A stretch of DNA of 64,000 nt from Globodera rostochiensis (taxonomy: Eukaryota; Nematoda; Chromadorea; Rhabditida; Heteroderidae): NCBI GenBank assembly GCA_018350325.1, contig JAEVLN010000018.1:872185-936184 (forward strand), written 5' to 3'. The translations under genes and the position numbers were made by a program. Below, in pieces: positions 20,142 through 31,712 of this stretch; position 1 is the stretch's first letter, and every line of letters begins with the position of its first letter. The notes below the pieces were generated by a model. That model made no database searches and was not told the DNA's origin. It worked only from the letters and a program-made list of their open reading frames with translations.

Positions 20142-21666
20142 TCATGCGCAATGCATTTTTTCTAATGCATATAACAATGCATATAACTGGTGCGCATTTG
20201 CCAATGTGTCATTTTGAATACGCTCCGCATTTGCCATTGTCTCAGTGCGGATACGTTCCGCAGTCGCCGTGGTTTCAGTGCGGATACGTTCCGCAGTTTC
20301 CTTTGCGTACTCCAGCGGGAGACGATTTGCCGTTGCCTGACCACCACGACCGATAAGTTCCTTGGCACGTTCCTGCGCCTCATTTCGTATACGTTTAGAA
20401 TTTTCCGACATCTCGTTTAGGAAATTTGCCGCACTTTTAGTTGTCTGCGTGATGAAATGTTTTGCATTTTCGAGTGCAGAAACTAATTGTAAAGTTAGCA
20501 CAAGTTCCGCACCTCGGGCACATAGCAGGAATGCCCTTCCCTGTTTTATATGCGCTTTTCCCTCATTACGGACACGTTTTGCATGATCAGTTGCCTCATC
20601 AAGGGCACATTTTGCGTCTTGCACTGCCTTTTCTAGCAAATCATCTGCTTCAATTAGTCTCAACATCGACTCATTTTTGATATTTTGTCCATCTTTCAAG
20701 GCTATAGAGAAGAAATGTTTGACTTGCGCATCCAATGCCAGATTAAGCATTTTTTGCGCATTTGCCAATAACTTGTTGCGGCCAAGTTGAGCATTTCTCA
20801 ATGCTTCAGTTTGCGTTTGTTGCGATTTTACCAATGAATTTTCGATGAATAGCACTCTACTTTCGATATGGTGCGGAAATTGAGCACGACATGTTGGACA
20901 AGTGCTACTATATGAAGCTAACCTTAATAATTTGACTTTTTATGTAACAAAATAATTTCATTATATTTTTTAAAATGATTTTTTAGTAGTAATAAAGAGT
21001 TGCTGATTAACCACGGTATGATGCACTCTTCATGAAACACATGCTAAATTTAAAATGAATTAAGAAAATTGAATAATAAGAATTTACAGCAGGGTTGCCA
21101 ACTGTTCTTATTTATAAGATTAGGCCTTATTTGGAGGGTCCGAATTTATAAATTAAATTGTCCCTATTTGTAAGATTTGTCCTTATTTGAGGTCTCCGTC
21201 CTTATTTTTCGAATTTTCTGAAAAATTTTCATAATATTTTGATCCAATATTCAAAATATGATTGTTTCAAATTTTATAATTTTCTTATTTTCAACCCCCT
21301 AATGTTGAAAAATTGTTGGTGTTGAGGAATATGGTTAAAAACCTCACATTTCATGAAAAATAAAAATTAAACTTGAAAATCTCAACTATATTAATCAAAA
21401 TGACATACGCGGCATGGCAATTGAAATTGATCATCGTTAATGATTTTGGAGAGACAAATGTTACATTCGGTTGCATTAATCTCTGCATCAGAAGAACCTT
21501 TTAAATGATTAAATTTAAAATCAGTTAATATACCTTTTTTGAATATTTTTAAAGAACAAAATAATTTACACTTACCACACCAATATTCCGCAAAAATTAA
21601 TAAAGCAATAATTTTAATGCAATACATGAACTCCAGTATTTCTAAAAAGTTAAGGAATATTGACAA
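20142..21666 (-). CDS. Membrane RING-H2 protein with long coiled coil (candidate E3 ubiquitin ligase)
   Basis: Exon 1 (21576-21666) begins MSIFLNFLEILEFMYC and forms a hydrophobic segment. Exon 2 (21409-21497, phase-compatible) has the first RING cysteines: ECNICLSKIINDDQFQLPC. Exon 3 starts at 21043 with HVFHEECIIPWLIS, the H-x2-H-x2-C-x3-W core of RING-H2. The last cysteine pair (STCPTCRAQFP) opens the long final exon, which ends at 20142. That exon encodes about 240 residues of Ala/Glu/Lys/Arg-rich helix, including the repeat AERIRTETTATAERIRTETM. The junction between exon 3 and the CPxC exon was not resolved; no clean donor is seen and a stop lies between, so a frame lesion is possible. 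RING-H2 proteins usually act as E3 ligases; membrane anchoring and oligomerisation by the coiled coil are inferred. Confidence 0.65.
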
Positions 21667-22136
21667 CCCTACAATCGCAACAAATTTTTAATATAAACAA
21701 TTGCTCATGAAATGTTAAATAATAAAAATTGAAGCTGGCTTTTTACATATGCATAACATGCCAATGGGAAAATGCTTCATAAATGGGCAGAAAGATGGCA
21801 ACAATTATGAACTAGATCTGTGATTATTGATTAAAATGTTGGAAAGCTAATCCTAGCTTTTAATTGTGATTTTTACTTTACTATATTTCATCATAAAGAG
21901 GGCAAAATTATTAACGGAACTTTTGAAAAGATAGTGGTTCCATGGGGGGGGGAGGGCACGGAGAAAGAATCAATTAGCTTATGCTTAATCAAAGGTTCAA
22001 CAAACGGAGACAAAAATCCGGCATTTTTTTAAAAACTGTAATCTAGGAGTCATAAAAAATTTAGAATTTAAATCACACTTTAACAATTGAAGGCATGGCT
22101 CATTCTCATCTAACGAAATTAGGTAATTCGAATGAA

Positions 22137-22186
22137 TTTGCCGCGTTCCTTCAAAGTCACAGTGCAACAAGTGCGCGATCTTTGGC
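22137..22186 (-). pseudogene. Fragment of a type J terminal exon
   Basis: About 50 bases match the 3' end of the J-family terminal Cys exon (complement of the part coding [12 protein letters not shown]). No other exon of the family adjoins it. Confidence 0.6.
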
Positions 22187-22310
22187 ATTTAAATGGTGAT
22201 TCTTTGATTTTTTTAAAATTTGTTATTTTATCATAAAACGTCCACAAATATGCCCGAGGCAATCCACCATAATGGAGGACAACAATTTTTGAAGGTCATC
22301 CCCCGAAGCA

Positions 22311-22466
22311 GGGCTGGGTCGAACGGGAAATTTTTCGAAATCGAAAATCCCAGTTAATCCCGACACCCGGTTTTTGAAAAAGCGGAAGCCCAATCCCGCT
22401 CCCGGTTGATGCAGGGTCCCGGTCCCGGGTTTTTACCAAAAAAATCCCAGTCCCGTTCAACTCTAG
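22311..22466. mobile_element. hAT-like element remnant
   Basis: Begins CAGGGCTGGGTCGAACGGGA and ends GTCCCGTTCAACTCTAG, which are imperfect terminal inverted repeats. The interior is rich in CCCGGTCCCGGG words. No clear target duplication. Confidence 0.5.
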
Positions 22467-23644
22467 TTTATTAAATATGAAAAATTTTGCTAACACCTTT
22501 CTTTTGCAACACTTTTCCCTTTAGCTGGAAGTAAAATAAATGAGTTTAATTCGGCTTAAGCCTCAAAGCCCCCAGGGTTCAACTAGGTCGGCAATGTGCC
22601 AAAACATTTTTGAGAAGGCAAACAATTTTTGGTAAAATTTATATTTACCAAAAAATATATAGAGCTATATTAAAAAATATTATTTACAGCGATTTTTTCT
22701 GTCAAATGCAGTTTCTGCCTTTGTGTTCAAAATCGAAAATTGATGTTTTGAGTTAATAAAAGACGGAGCCCAAATTGAAATTTTTCAAAAAGTTATGAAT
22801 ATTAAAAATGAGAAATTAAAGTTACTTTTCACCCGAAGAGTGGACTTGACGGACCGCCAACAGATAGACTTACACCTCACAATTCAACCATTCAGAAGCA
22901 TATGCACTTTAAGTTTAAACTAAATTATTATACATTATTTGGTTAAGACTGTGTTGGACGGTGAAGACGAACACATCGCCAGCAGACATCGGCCGTCCTG
23001 TCGGCTCTGTCCACCCATTCCCCCCCCCCACAAATCGCCATTTTTTGGGTCGGCATATTCAAATGAATGCAAAAAGTGACCTCTTCTGCTAGTCATTTAT
23101 TTAAAAGGAGACAGAACAATTTCCATTGCTTTACTCAATGTTCTCCAAGTGTGATTCTTTGTTTTTAAAATAAACTGTTTTTTACAGTAGAGTCCGAATC
23201 TTTATAAAATAAAAAGTACTTTTTAAAAGAAATTCACTGTTTTTAGCTCGATGTAATTTTTGGTGCTGTTTTCTGGGTCTCAGAGGAGTTTTATCCCAAC
23301 GATTATTTATTGAAGTGAATTCTTGAATAGAAATTAGCTAGGTCAAAATGCCAACTAGGTTGTCAAATGCCAGCGGGAAAATCCTCTCCATATATGCTAA
23401 AATATTTAATCAATTTTCTTTTTAAATTCCCTTTTGGCATTTTGCCCTTTCCCTCTGAGCATTTTCAGTTTTGGCATTTTCCCCCTTGGGATTTTCACGT
23501 TTTGGCATTTGCGCTTTTTCTTTGGCAGTGGTCGTTGTTCGCGCTCAATCCGATTTGATGTGATTATCCGGCTTTTTAACCGAATTACCACAAAAAAAAA
23601 AAATCTGATTTTTAACTTATCAAGAATATTAATCGACATCAAAA

Positions 23645-24793
23645 ATGATTTATCCGCCCATCTCACAAGTGTTTGCCCGGAACGCGTGTCTAGATGTGCT
23701 TGACCAACTGAGAGCCTACTTGAGATCAAAGGTGAACACCGTGGGAGGGAATGCTTCCCATGCGCCTAAATTAATAAAATTATTTATATTTAAGAACGAA
23801 AACAGCATTAAACACATCGGGAATATGCTCAGCGAACTGGGTTTAGACCACATTACGGCAACGTTCATAAAATGTGTTGAGTAAGTTTATGCAGTTTGGT
23901 ATATAAATTAAGCTGCTAGTGTGTGTAGTTTTTGGTAGGTTCTATATTTTTAAATGATTTTTTTGACGCTAAATTGATTTTATTTTGAATTAAGACCTAA
24001 TGTTTGAAGTCGGATTTCGGGTTCAAAATCGGTCGAAAGATTCGCCTCTACAGCCCCCAAAAACTCTAAAAACACTTTTCGAAGGTTCACTGCTCCAAAA
24101 AACCGTATTTTGCCTTTCTTTCTTTGCCTCATTTTCATAAATGAAAAAAAATATTGGTTTTGTTTCGTTGAATCGAAAAAATTGAAAAAATTTACATCCC
24201 TAAAGTTTAATTTTTGGGCGATAATTCCGGGCTCTAATATAAATTAATGAATTTTTACAAATTCAAAAAACCTAAACATTTTAAGTTAAAAGCTTACTAA
24301 TTAGTATTCAGGGAGGACATGATCTGTCATCGTTGTGGTGAGCAGGTCAAGCTCATCGATGAACTTTTTTGGGATTTTTGTGGGCCGAGTGTATGAAAAC
24401 TAGAGCACGTGCCCATCGAGATCTTGACGAAATTTTTTGAGGTCGTCGATTTTTTCTTTGTGATTATTAGTGTTTCGTTCGAAATTTAATTCATTTTTTA
24501 AAATTAATTTCCTATGAAAGCTGCTGCGACAAGCGCAAGATCGTGGATGATGACTGGCCGATGTACAACTTTGCCACGGGTGTGCTTTGCTATTCAAGAG
24601 TCTCGTCAATTAAGCAAATTGATAAACACTTTTGTGAGTTTAGGCATTGGGCTCGAACTTCATCAGCAAAAAGTGCAAGAAACAGCTGGAGTTGGACGAC
24701 ATTTGTTACTGTAATGATGCCAAGAACAAGTGCCATTGTAACTCGCGCACTTGTTGCACTGTGACTGTGAAGGAACGCGGCAAATTCACTTGA
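23645..24793 (+). pseudogene. A/J fusion-type pseudogene (plus strand)
   Basis: Family exons in order: 23645-23731 (MIYPPISQVFARNACLDVL), 23795-23880 (LGLDHITATFIKCVE), a Cys exon from 24312 (EEDMICHRCGEQVKLIDELF) that loses the later cysteines and stops near 24396, a CC exon at 24521 (CCDKRKIVDDDWPMYNFAT) joined to type J tail sequence as in the 13123-15021 fusion, and the terminal Cys exon 24644-24793. In the terminal exon the first cysteine of CxxC is changed (FISKKCKK). The J tail and one helix exon are deleted. The start lacks the MG segment. Non-functional as read. Confidence 0.75.
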
Positions 24794-24799
24794 TCGGAG

Positions 24800-25198
24800 T
24801 CTCGTTGAGATATATTCGATTAATTTCTTTAAATCTGGGAAAAAATGACGCCTTTGATCCGATGAAAATTACTCTATTCGCATGCCCGTTTTTGGGTTTT
24901 TGAAATAGAATTGCTTTTCTTGTTTTTATTATTATTATCGGGTTGAATTTTAAATTTATCTTTAAAGTGTCAATTCATTGAGACCCCTGGCAATTGATTC
25001 TATGACTTAAAATAAAATTGCACTTAATTTCAAAAATTTCTTTTTGGTTGTAAAAATTCGAACGGCAAAAATGCTAAATGGCAAAAACCCAACAACGCAG
25101 TAATTTTAATTTTATATTGTACTTATATGTTTTTAGCATTAATTTGACTACACAAATAGCAGTCGCTGAAGCATCACTAATTGATTTTTTATGTCAAG
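24800..25198. other. Intergenic, 3' flank of the pseudogene
   Basis: AT-rich. 24830-24930 matches the 3' flank found after other J terminal exons (ATGACGCCTTTGATC and GCATGCCCGTTTTTGG words). No gene visible. Confidence 0.4.
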
Positions 25199-26757
25199 TT
25201 AAGAAATTGCTGGCAATTGTATTCTGTTCTGCAATTGATGGCCAACAGCTCCTCCAACTGCCTGAACATTATTGTTTTGGGGCCCCTCCATTGCAGCGAC
25301 ACGATTATTTCTGATCGAAAAATCTTTGATCAGCTGTTGGCGGAATGTGCTGCTGGCCCACAACAGTAAGCAGCTGGAGAGCATTACAGTACCTGTTGGT
25401 AATTTGAAAGTTCGAGAATTAGTATTTATCAAGTCTCGAAGAAAAACAATGGTCAATTCCTGTAACCTGTGTCAATAATCAATGGATTGTAGACGTACAA
25501 CACGGCTCTTGTTTTTGGTTCATCGATGTGAGTAACAATGAGCATCTGTTGTAAATTTAAATTAATATAAATTTTTGTATTAAGATTGACAATCTTAAAT
25601 TTTTTTAATGTCAATCGATTCAAATAAAACTATATTATTTTATTATATTTTAACGATTTTCATTTACCAAATACAGACATGCGACGAGCAAGTGACCAAA
25701 AAATGTTGCCATTGCATAAATCAACAGTTTCCTCTCAATATCGTCAAAGTTGTTCCCGTTTACGCTAACCTTCTTCACATGTAATTTGTATGCCACAAAT
25801 GTGCAAATGTTTATCAAAACGCATATAATCATAAAAATGGCAGAGAAGATGGCATCAACATAAATCAAACTGCTGAGATATGGTGCCTTAATGAAATTTT
25901 AAGCTTCAGCAATATTCAATTTAACTTTAATTAAACTAACATCTCCAGCTTCAGTCATGATGAAATTGCGGTCTGTGGTTGAATTTGGGATGTTCAATTG
26001 AATCATTCCATCAAATTTAAACCTCGGCCAACACGTAAAGGTTGGCACACACAAAACAAAAATTGTTATTTGTGGAAGAAATTTGCGCCACAACTTAAAC
26101 AAATGTATACACTTTCAATACTTTGCCTTCCCCCCCCCCCCCCGCCCTCCCACTCCCCCGTGGCCGGAAAATGCGTCACTGGACAATTCTCCGGGTGCCC
26201 CCCCCCTCCCTGTGAGGTCAGCACTTAGAAAAAAATCTTGAACAACCCTGATTAAAATAAGAACACAAATTTTTACGTCATAGCGTCAATATTTAAATTA
26301 TTAAAAAAACCCTACCTTTTCATGTTTTATTGGCATTATGATTGCGGTCAATCGATTCAACAATATAAAAATAGTGACTAAATTATTCGCTTGGAATGTG
26401 CTTCCGTAAATGAATAATGTCATTTCAAACATCCAATTTGGGAAATGCGAGTAAATGGGGTACAACAGCGAGCCCATTATTGAGGGCAGCCGATTGTCAT
26501 AAAAAGAGTTCAACACGTACAGCAAATCCTGAAACATTTTATGGTAAAAATCTTACAGCCTTATAAAACAAATTTATTAAATTTGTTACCGGAATTGCCC
26601 GCATAACAAAAAGCGCATAGAATGAGTTGTGGAACTTTTTGTGCCGAACGATGGTGACAATTTCGGCCATATAAAGTGCCATTGACGGAATGCTTATACA
26701 AATGGTTAAGTAAATGATTGGAATTTTAACTGAGATGGACCAATTGACAAAGTCCAT
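25199..26757 (-). CDS. Srg-like serpentine chemoreceptor (7TM GPCR)
   Basis: Six exons give one frame of 342 codons including stop: 26590-26757, 26316-26528, 25941-26093, 25668-25886, 25467-25545 and 25199-25392. Exon 1 has TM1 (IIYLTICISIPSMALYM) followed by RHKKFHNSFYALFVMRAIP, typical of the Srg class. Exon 2 carries TM2-TM3 and the intracellular LNRLTAIIMPIKHEK motif. Exon 3 is TM4 and an extracellular loop, and exon 4 holds TM5-TM6. Exons 5 and 6 give TM7 and the cytoplasmic end (YNPLIID, then LLLWASSTFRQQLIKDF). All introns have usual GT-AG ends. These receptors are chemosensory plasma-membrane proteins in nematodes. The gene looks intact; subfamily call by motif memory only. Confidence 0.82.
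26128..26215. repeat. C-rich low-complexity insert in receptor intron
   Basis: Two poly-C runs flank CACTCCCCCGTGGCCGG in intron 2 of the receptor gene. GC content is very unlike the surroundings, suggesting an inserted or expanded sequence. Confidence 0.6.
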
Positions 26758-26759
26758 TG

Positions 26760-28149
26760 TTAGTTAATAGTATTTTGAAATTATGCTGAATATTTATCAA
26801 TTTTTTCCTTTGTTAAAAATAAAAAATGTAATATATACATTATGAGTGCTCGTTTTATCTATTTTTTGTCGTTTTGTCTTCATTTTGTTAAATTGCACTA
26901 CCATCAAGCATTAGATTATAAAAATTTATATTAAATTAACGCGGTAAATGCCACATTAACAGATGTGGTTAATTTGTTGCAGATGTCGTTCTAAGAAAAA
27001 ATGTTCTTCATAATTAATGAAATCTGTGCGGATTTAATATTGCATTAGACCGCAATTACCGGTGCAAAAAGGCCCGTCAACTTAAAATTTTTTGTCAAAA
27101 GTACGCAAGACCACAGCCAACCTCTCTGAAAAAATGAATTTTCTCATTCAATGATGCCATCTTTAAGGGTGTATGCTAACCCCGACCCCGAGTCGGGGGG
27201 ATATCACGTTCAAATGATGATATGGATGATACAAGAGGAATTTTGCAATTTTTTAACACTTTAAAATAGTGTTTGGTAAGGTACGGTATTACCGTGGTAT
27301 TTGTTTTAGTATTAACCGATTCGGTATACTTTTTGCGACTAGGTTTTATGATATAAGCATATATAGTATTTATTTCCAAAAATATTTAAATTAAAAAGAC
27401 TTTTGTCATTATAAAACTATATTTTGATGGTTTAAAATCCATATTTTATTCAAAACCTTGAAACAGGAACAAAATAGAATTGAGACTGTTCCTGTTATTT
27501 TTGGAACAGAATCCTTATATAAAAAGGTGTCGCTGTTGATGATCATAAATTTAATAGATTGAAATTGAAATTTTTCAACTTTATCAAAAGCTTACTGCTT
27601 AATTATTATGAAAATTGCATAAATTTTTAAACAAATAATTGTGGAAAGTATCACGAAATGCCATATTAACTCATTTTGGATTTCTGCATTTTTTGGCATA
27701 CAAAAACATAAAAAAGTGAAAAATGCCATATTTATCTCACCGTAACTCATGACAGGAACCGGAGTTTCATGTTTTATTTGTATAAATTTTTAGGTATCAC
27801 GCAATTTAACTAAAAAAAGATTGTGGCCATGTCCTCCCACTCCAGTGGCCATGTCCTCCCACTCCATACATATTTTTTTTATTGCAAAAAAAAAGTGGAG
27901 AGCCTAAATTGGATTGTGTAAGGAATGCTGCAAAATGAGTCTTTTGTTTTGCATGAGTTAAAAATGTCAGAGCAAATTTCATTTTTGACAAGGGGGAAAA
28001 TTCAATAAAAAGGGCAAATCATGTTCTCTTGTCAAACATTTATTTAACCAAAAATATAACATAAACACAAAAATTTAATTTAAAAATCTCGAAAAATTCA
28101 ATGATCATTAACAGAAAATGGCAAGAATTTGCTGCTGCGTATCATCTTT
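26760..28149. repeat. Intergenic DNA with segments shared with the foldback element
   Basis: 27208-27300 is close to 28949-29055 (ACAAGAGGAATTTTGC, TAGTGTTTGGTAAGGTACGG), and 27035-27090 to 29069-29120 (ATTAGACCGCAATTAC). A 20-bp direct repeat GGCCATGTCCTCCCACTCCA occurs twice at about 27825-27866. No gene seen. The matches suggest part of the 28-31 kb element was copied, or the reverse. Confidence 0.55.
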
Positions 28150-31028
28150 TAAGCTTAAATTATTCATCGGAGTTTCTAAATTTTAGGCACATTTTTTAAT
28201 TTGTAAGTGAATTCACTAAAACGTTCTTCTTCTTTTTTTCCGGCGGCGCCTGTCGGCATCGCCGACCCCTCCTAAAAGTAAAGTAAAACAGAATTCACAA
28301 AAAAAACTTGTTCTTAAAAAAATGCAATAAATCCAAAAATACATTCCTAAAATTGAAAATTTTTTCAAAAAAGTCTGGTGTCTCGAGCAAGGTGACCACC
28401 TGTAAACCCCAAAAAGCAGGAGTAGCAGTCAAAAGACAGGCATATTTTTTAGGTGTGTAAATATACGAATTTAATGCCAAAACTTTAGTTCCTGGTCTCG
28501 AGTCAAGAAATTTTCGGTTTTTTTGGTGCCGCAAGTCTCGGAGGCATTTCTCGGTCTCGAGTCTCGGTGCATTGAAAAAAACTTATTAATGTCCGATTCC
28601 ACTGGCAAGAATATTTTATCAAGAAAATTTACAAAAATTCTTACAAATATTTTTGACAATTAAAATAGCTTTATTATTTTTAATGAAAAATATTTTCAAA
28701 ACGTTTTTGAGAACTAAATGATCCAAAAAAAGTTGGAACAAGAAAACGACGGTCATAAACCGAAAAAACCGGTCGGTTAACCGGCCATAACTTTAAACCG
28801 GTTACGAAAACGGGGTCTCTGAAAATCCGGTTAACCGAAAACCGGGGGTACCGGTTTTTAACCGGTACTGTCCTGGTTCAGCTGTATAAAAGCCGTGCCC
28901 AAATTATTCGCTTGGAATCAAAGATTTTAGGTCGTTTTTCACGTTCAAATGGTATTTAAAGAGATAATGGATAAGAGATACAAGAGGATTTTGCAATTTT
29001 TTAACATTTTAAGTAGTGTTTGGTAAAGTATGGTATTACCACGGTATTTGTTAATATTTGCTGATCTAATATTCTATTAGACAGCAATTACGTAGGAAAA
29101 AGGCTCGTCGACTTAATCTTAGTCAGGACATAAAACATGAATTTGTAATTAATTAAAGCAATTTTAATCAATTTAATATTTTTTAAATTTTGGGTTATTT
29201 GATTTTGATTCAAAAACAGTCGAAAACAACCAGAATTGGCCACGTTTGCTTTGGCCCATCACAGTGATTTATCAAGTTTTAATTTTGGTTGTTTAATAAA
29301 TCCATATTTTGCCACTTTCATATTTTAACCTTTTTGGCATAAAAGAAAGATTAAATTCATCAAAAATGCTTTGATTTATTACACAAATTTACCTCTTACG
29401 TTATGCCTATGATTAAGTTGGCGGAACTTTTTTCTCCGTAGTTGCGGTTCAACAGAATATTAAATCAGCAAAACCTAATTTATTATGAAGGAAACTTTTT
29501 CTTAGAACGACATATGCAAATTGCCAGCAATTTCTTAACTTGACATAAAAAAATTATTGTACTGGAGTTTATATAGATAATTTGATTTTTGCTTGACTAT
29601 GGGCGAGAATGACACCTTTGACTCTATGATTTACTAGACGAACCCAGAATGCGAAATAGACAAAAAAAAATACAGAACAAAGAATTACGGAATAGATAAA
29701 AAAAAATACGGAAAAGACAAAAATACGTAACACAAAAAACAAAAAATACGGAACACAGGATTACAGAATAGACAAAAATACGCAACACAAATTACAGAAA
29801 AGACAAAAAATACGCACACAAATTACAGAAAAGACAAAAAATACGCAACACAAATTACAGAAAAGACAAAATAACGAAACAAAGAATTACGGAAAGACAA
29901 AAAATACGAAACAAACAATTACGGAAAAGACAAAAATACAGAACACAAAAAACAAAAAACACGGAACACAAGATTGCAGAATAGACAAAAAATACGCACA
30001 CAAATTACAGAAAAGACAAAAAATACGCAACACAAATTACAGAAAAGACAAAAAATACGAAACAAACAATTACGGAAAAGACAAAAAAAATACAGAACAA
30101 AGAATACGGAAAAGACAAAAATACGTAACACAAAAAACAAAAAATACGGAACACAGGATTACAGAATAGACAAAAAATACGCACACAAATTACAGAAAAG
30201 ACAAAAAATACGCAACACAAATTACAGAAAAGACAAAAAATACGAAACAAACAATTACGGAAAAGACAAAAAAAATACGAAACAAAGAATACGGAAAAGA
30301 CAAAAATACGGTTTTGGAGTTTATGTATTCCATTAACATTATTGCTTTTTTCGGTTAACCGGGTTTTCAAAGACCCGGTTTTCGTAACCGGTTTAAAACT
30401 TTTGACCGGTTTTTTCGGTTTATGACCAGTGTTTTACTGTTCCAACTTTTTTTGGATCTGTTCAGTTCTGAAAAACGTTGAAATATTTTTCCTTCAAAAT
30501 AATAAAGATATTTTAATTTCATTAATTTACTAAGTAATTTTTGTAAAGTTTAAATAAAATATTCGAGCAGTAGAATCGAGACTTTATTTTGGGTGAGAGT
30601 CGAGATTAAGAATTCGGAACCAATAAATTTTTAATGTATGAATGCATTTTTGAGTTTTTTTTTGCATTTTTTTGTTAAGAAAGTTGATCAGGAATACAAG
30701 TTTGGGGGTCGGCGGTGCCGATAGGCGCCGCCGAGAAAATTTTTGAATTATTGACTAAATTTGTTAAGAGATTTGCAACCAAAAGTTTAAAAATACGGTA
30801 ATTTTTTGAAGCTTTTTAGGTGAGAGGTCTACCTCCGGGAAAAAAATAAAGGTTTAGTGAATTCACTTAGAAAATGTGCCTAAAATTTCAACAAAAAAAA
30901 TCACCATTTATAAGGTTTCTGAGTGATGTTTTTTTTGTAAAAAGGTTATTATTAAATTAAAAAAATAAAAAGTACTTCCAATCAGGGAGTAGAAACTCCG
31001 ATGAATAAGTTAGCGCTTAACCACTGAG
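28150..31028. mobile_element. Large foldback element with about 700-bp inverted arms
   Basis: The left arm (about 28150-28860) and right arm (about 30345-31028) are degenerate inverted copies. Outer ends share ATTCATCGGAGTTTCTA and GTGAATTCACT, middle parts GGCGGCGCCTGTCGGC and its complement, and inner parts AACCGGTCGGTTAACCGG and CGTAACCGG words. The right arm has an extra segment of about 90 bp. The 1.5-kb centre holds a minisatellite (29640-30310) and segments shared with 27.0-27.3 kb. No transposase seen. A further relative of the inner arm lies at 31091-31226. Confidence 0.65.
29640..30310. repeat. GAAAAGACAAAAAATACG minisatellite
   Basis: About 20 units of 28-36 bp, each GGAAAAGACAAAAAATACG plus a spacer (CAACACAAATTACA, AAACAAACAATTAC or similar), with higher-order blocks (29950-30120 resembles 30170-30300). 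Translated frames such as KRQKIRNTNYRK on + and FVFSVI on - are repeat artefacts. Confidence 0.9.
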
Positions 31029-31042
31029 CCACACTTGCATTG
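30985..31042 (-). other. tRNA-like A-box segment
   Basis: On the minus strand the sequence GGCTCAGTGGTTAAGCGCT matches the D-arm/A-box region of a Ser- or Leu-type tRNA. It continues into element sequence with no matching T-arm. It is read as a tRNA-derived (SINE-like) or tRNA-pseudogene piece at the outer end of the foldback arm. Confidence 0.45.
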
Positions 31043-31090
31043 AATAAAAATTCAAATTCATTTAAAATTAACCAAAAAAGTCCAATAACT

Positions 31091-31230
31091 AGGGGTGCTT
31101 AAACCGCCGGTTTGGGTACCCGGTTTTCGGTTAACCGGGATTTTGAAGACCCGGTTTTCGTAACCGGTTAATTTCCCAAAATACCCGGTTTTCGTAACCG
31201 GTTTCGTAACCGTTTAACCGGTACTGTCCT
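31091..31230. repeat. Isolated copy of the GGTTAACCGG element
   Basis: TAGGGGTGCTTAAACCGCCGG at the left and CCGGTACTGTCCTATCCTA at the right, with repeated CCCGGTTTTCGTAACCGG inside. Related to the inner parts of the arms at 28750-28870 and 30350-30430. No clear target duplication. Confidence 0.6.
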
Positions 31231-31289
31231 ATCCTAGTAACGAGTATTCAAATTAAAAAAAAAATTAATTTTAATCAAATTTAATGTTT

Positions 31290-31380
31290 AAAGAATAGAT
31301 TTACGCTCTTATTGTGGCATTTCTAAACATCCGATGCCCTCGTTGGATGAAATCTTCAACTTGAAGAGAGGTAAATATAT
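31290..31380 (+). pseudogene. Partial terminal exon of a HTH-family gene
   Basis: Reads KHPMPSLDEIFNLKRG, parallel to QPMPSSDENLWAWN in the complete gene just downstream. It is preceded at about 31237 by the same AACGAGTATTCAAATT sequence that forms the splice donor at 32509. This is probably the tail of another, largely lost, tandem copy. Confidence 0.5.
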
Positions 31381-31712
31381 AAAGAATCGACTCGGACCGG
31401 AAGCAGGAGTAAAAAGTGAGCAACAAATATATTTTATAAATGCCTGTCATTTTATTCCTACTTATACACATTGTATGATCGATCTTACTAAAGCTTTTCG
31501 AAGGAATTTATGCAATTTTTTTATTATATTGGTATAAACATTCAACCATAAAAATTGTATTAGTTTTAATTCAATTAAAATATTTTAAATATTCCATTTT
31601 AAATGATTCTTTACTCCAATAATACTTTCAGAATAAGAGCGACTTGCTTAAGCTTTTTACAATGAAATGCTAAGTAAAAAATTCATTCTTTCAGAGCCAA
31701 TTACTCAAGAAA

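Larger units (their letters stand above)
21670..23644. other. Intergenic, repeat fragments only
   Basis: AT-rich. Holds the two features listed separately (22137-22186 and 22311-22466), short C-runs (21943 and 23020) and, at 23420-23530, TTTTGGCATTTTC-type repeated words like those at 32680-32990. No supported gene. Confidence 0.4.

Noticed and set aside
29919..30370. Frames of about 120 codons on both strands
   Set aside because: Translations of the AAAGACAAAAAATACG minisatellite.
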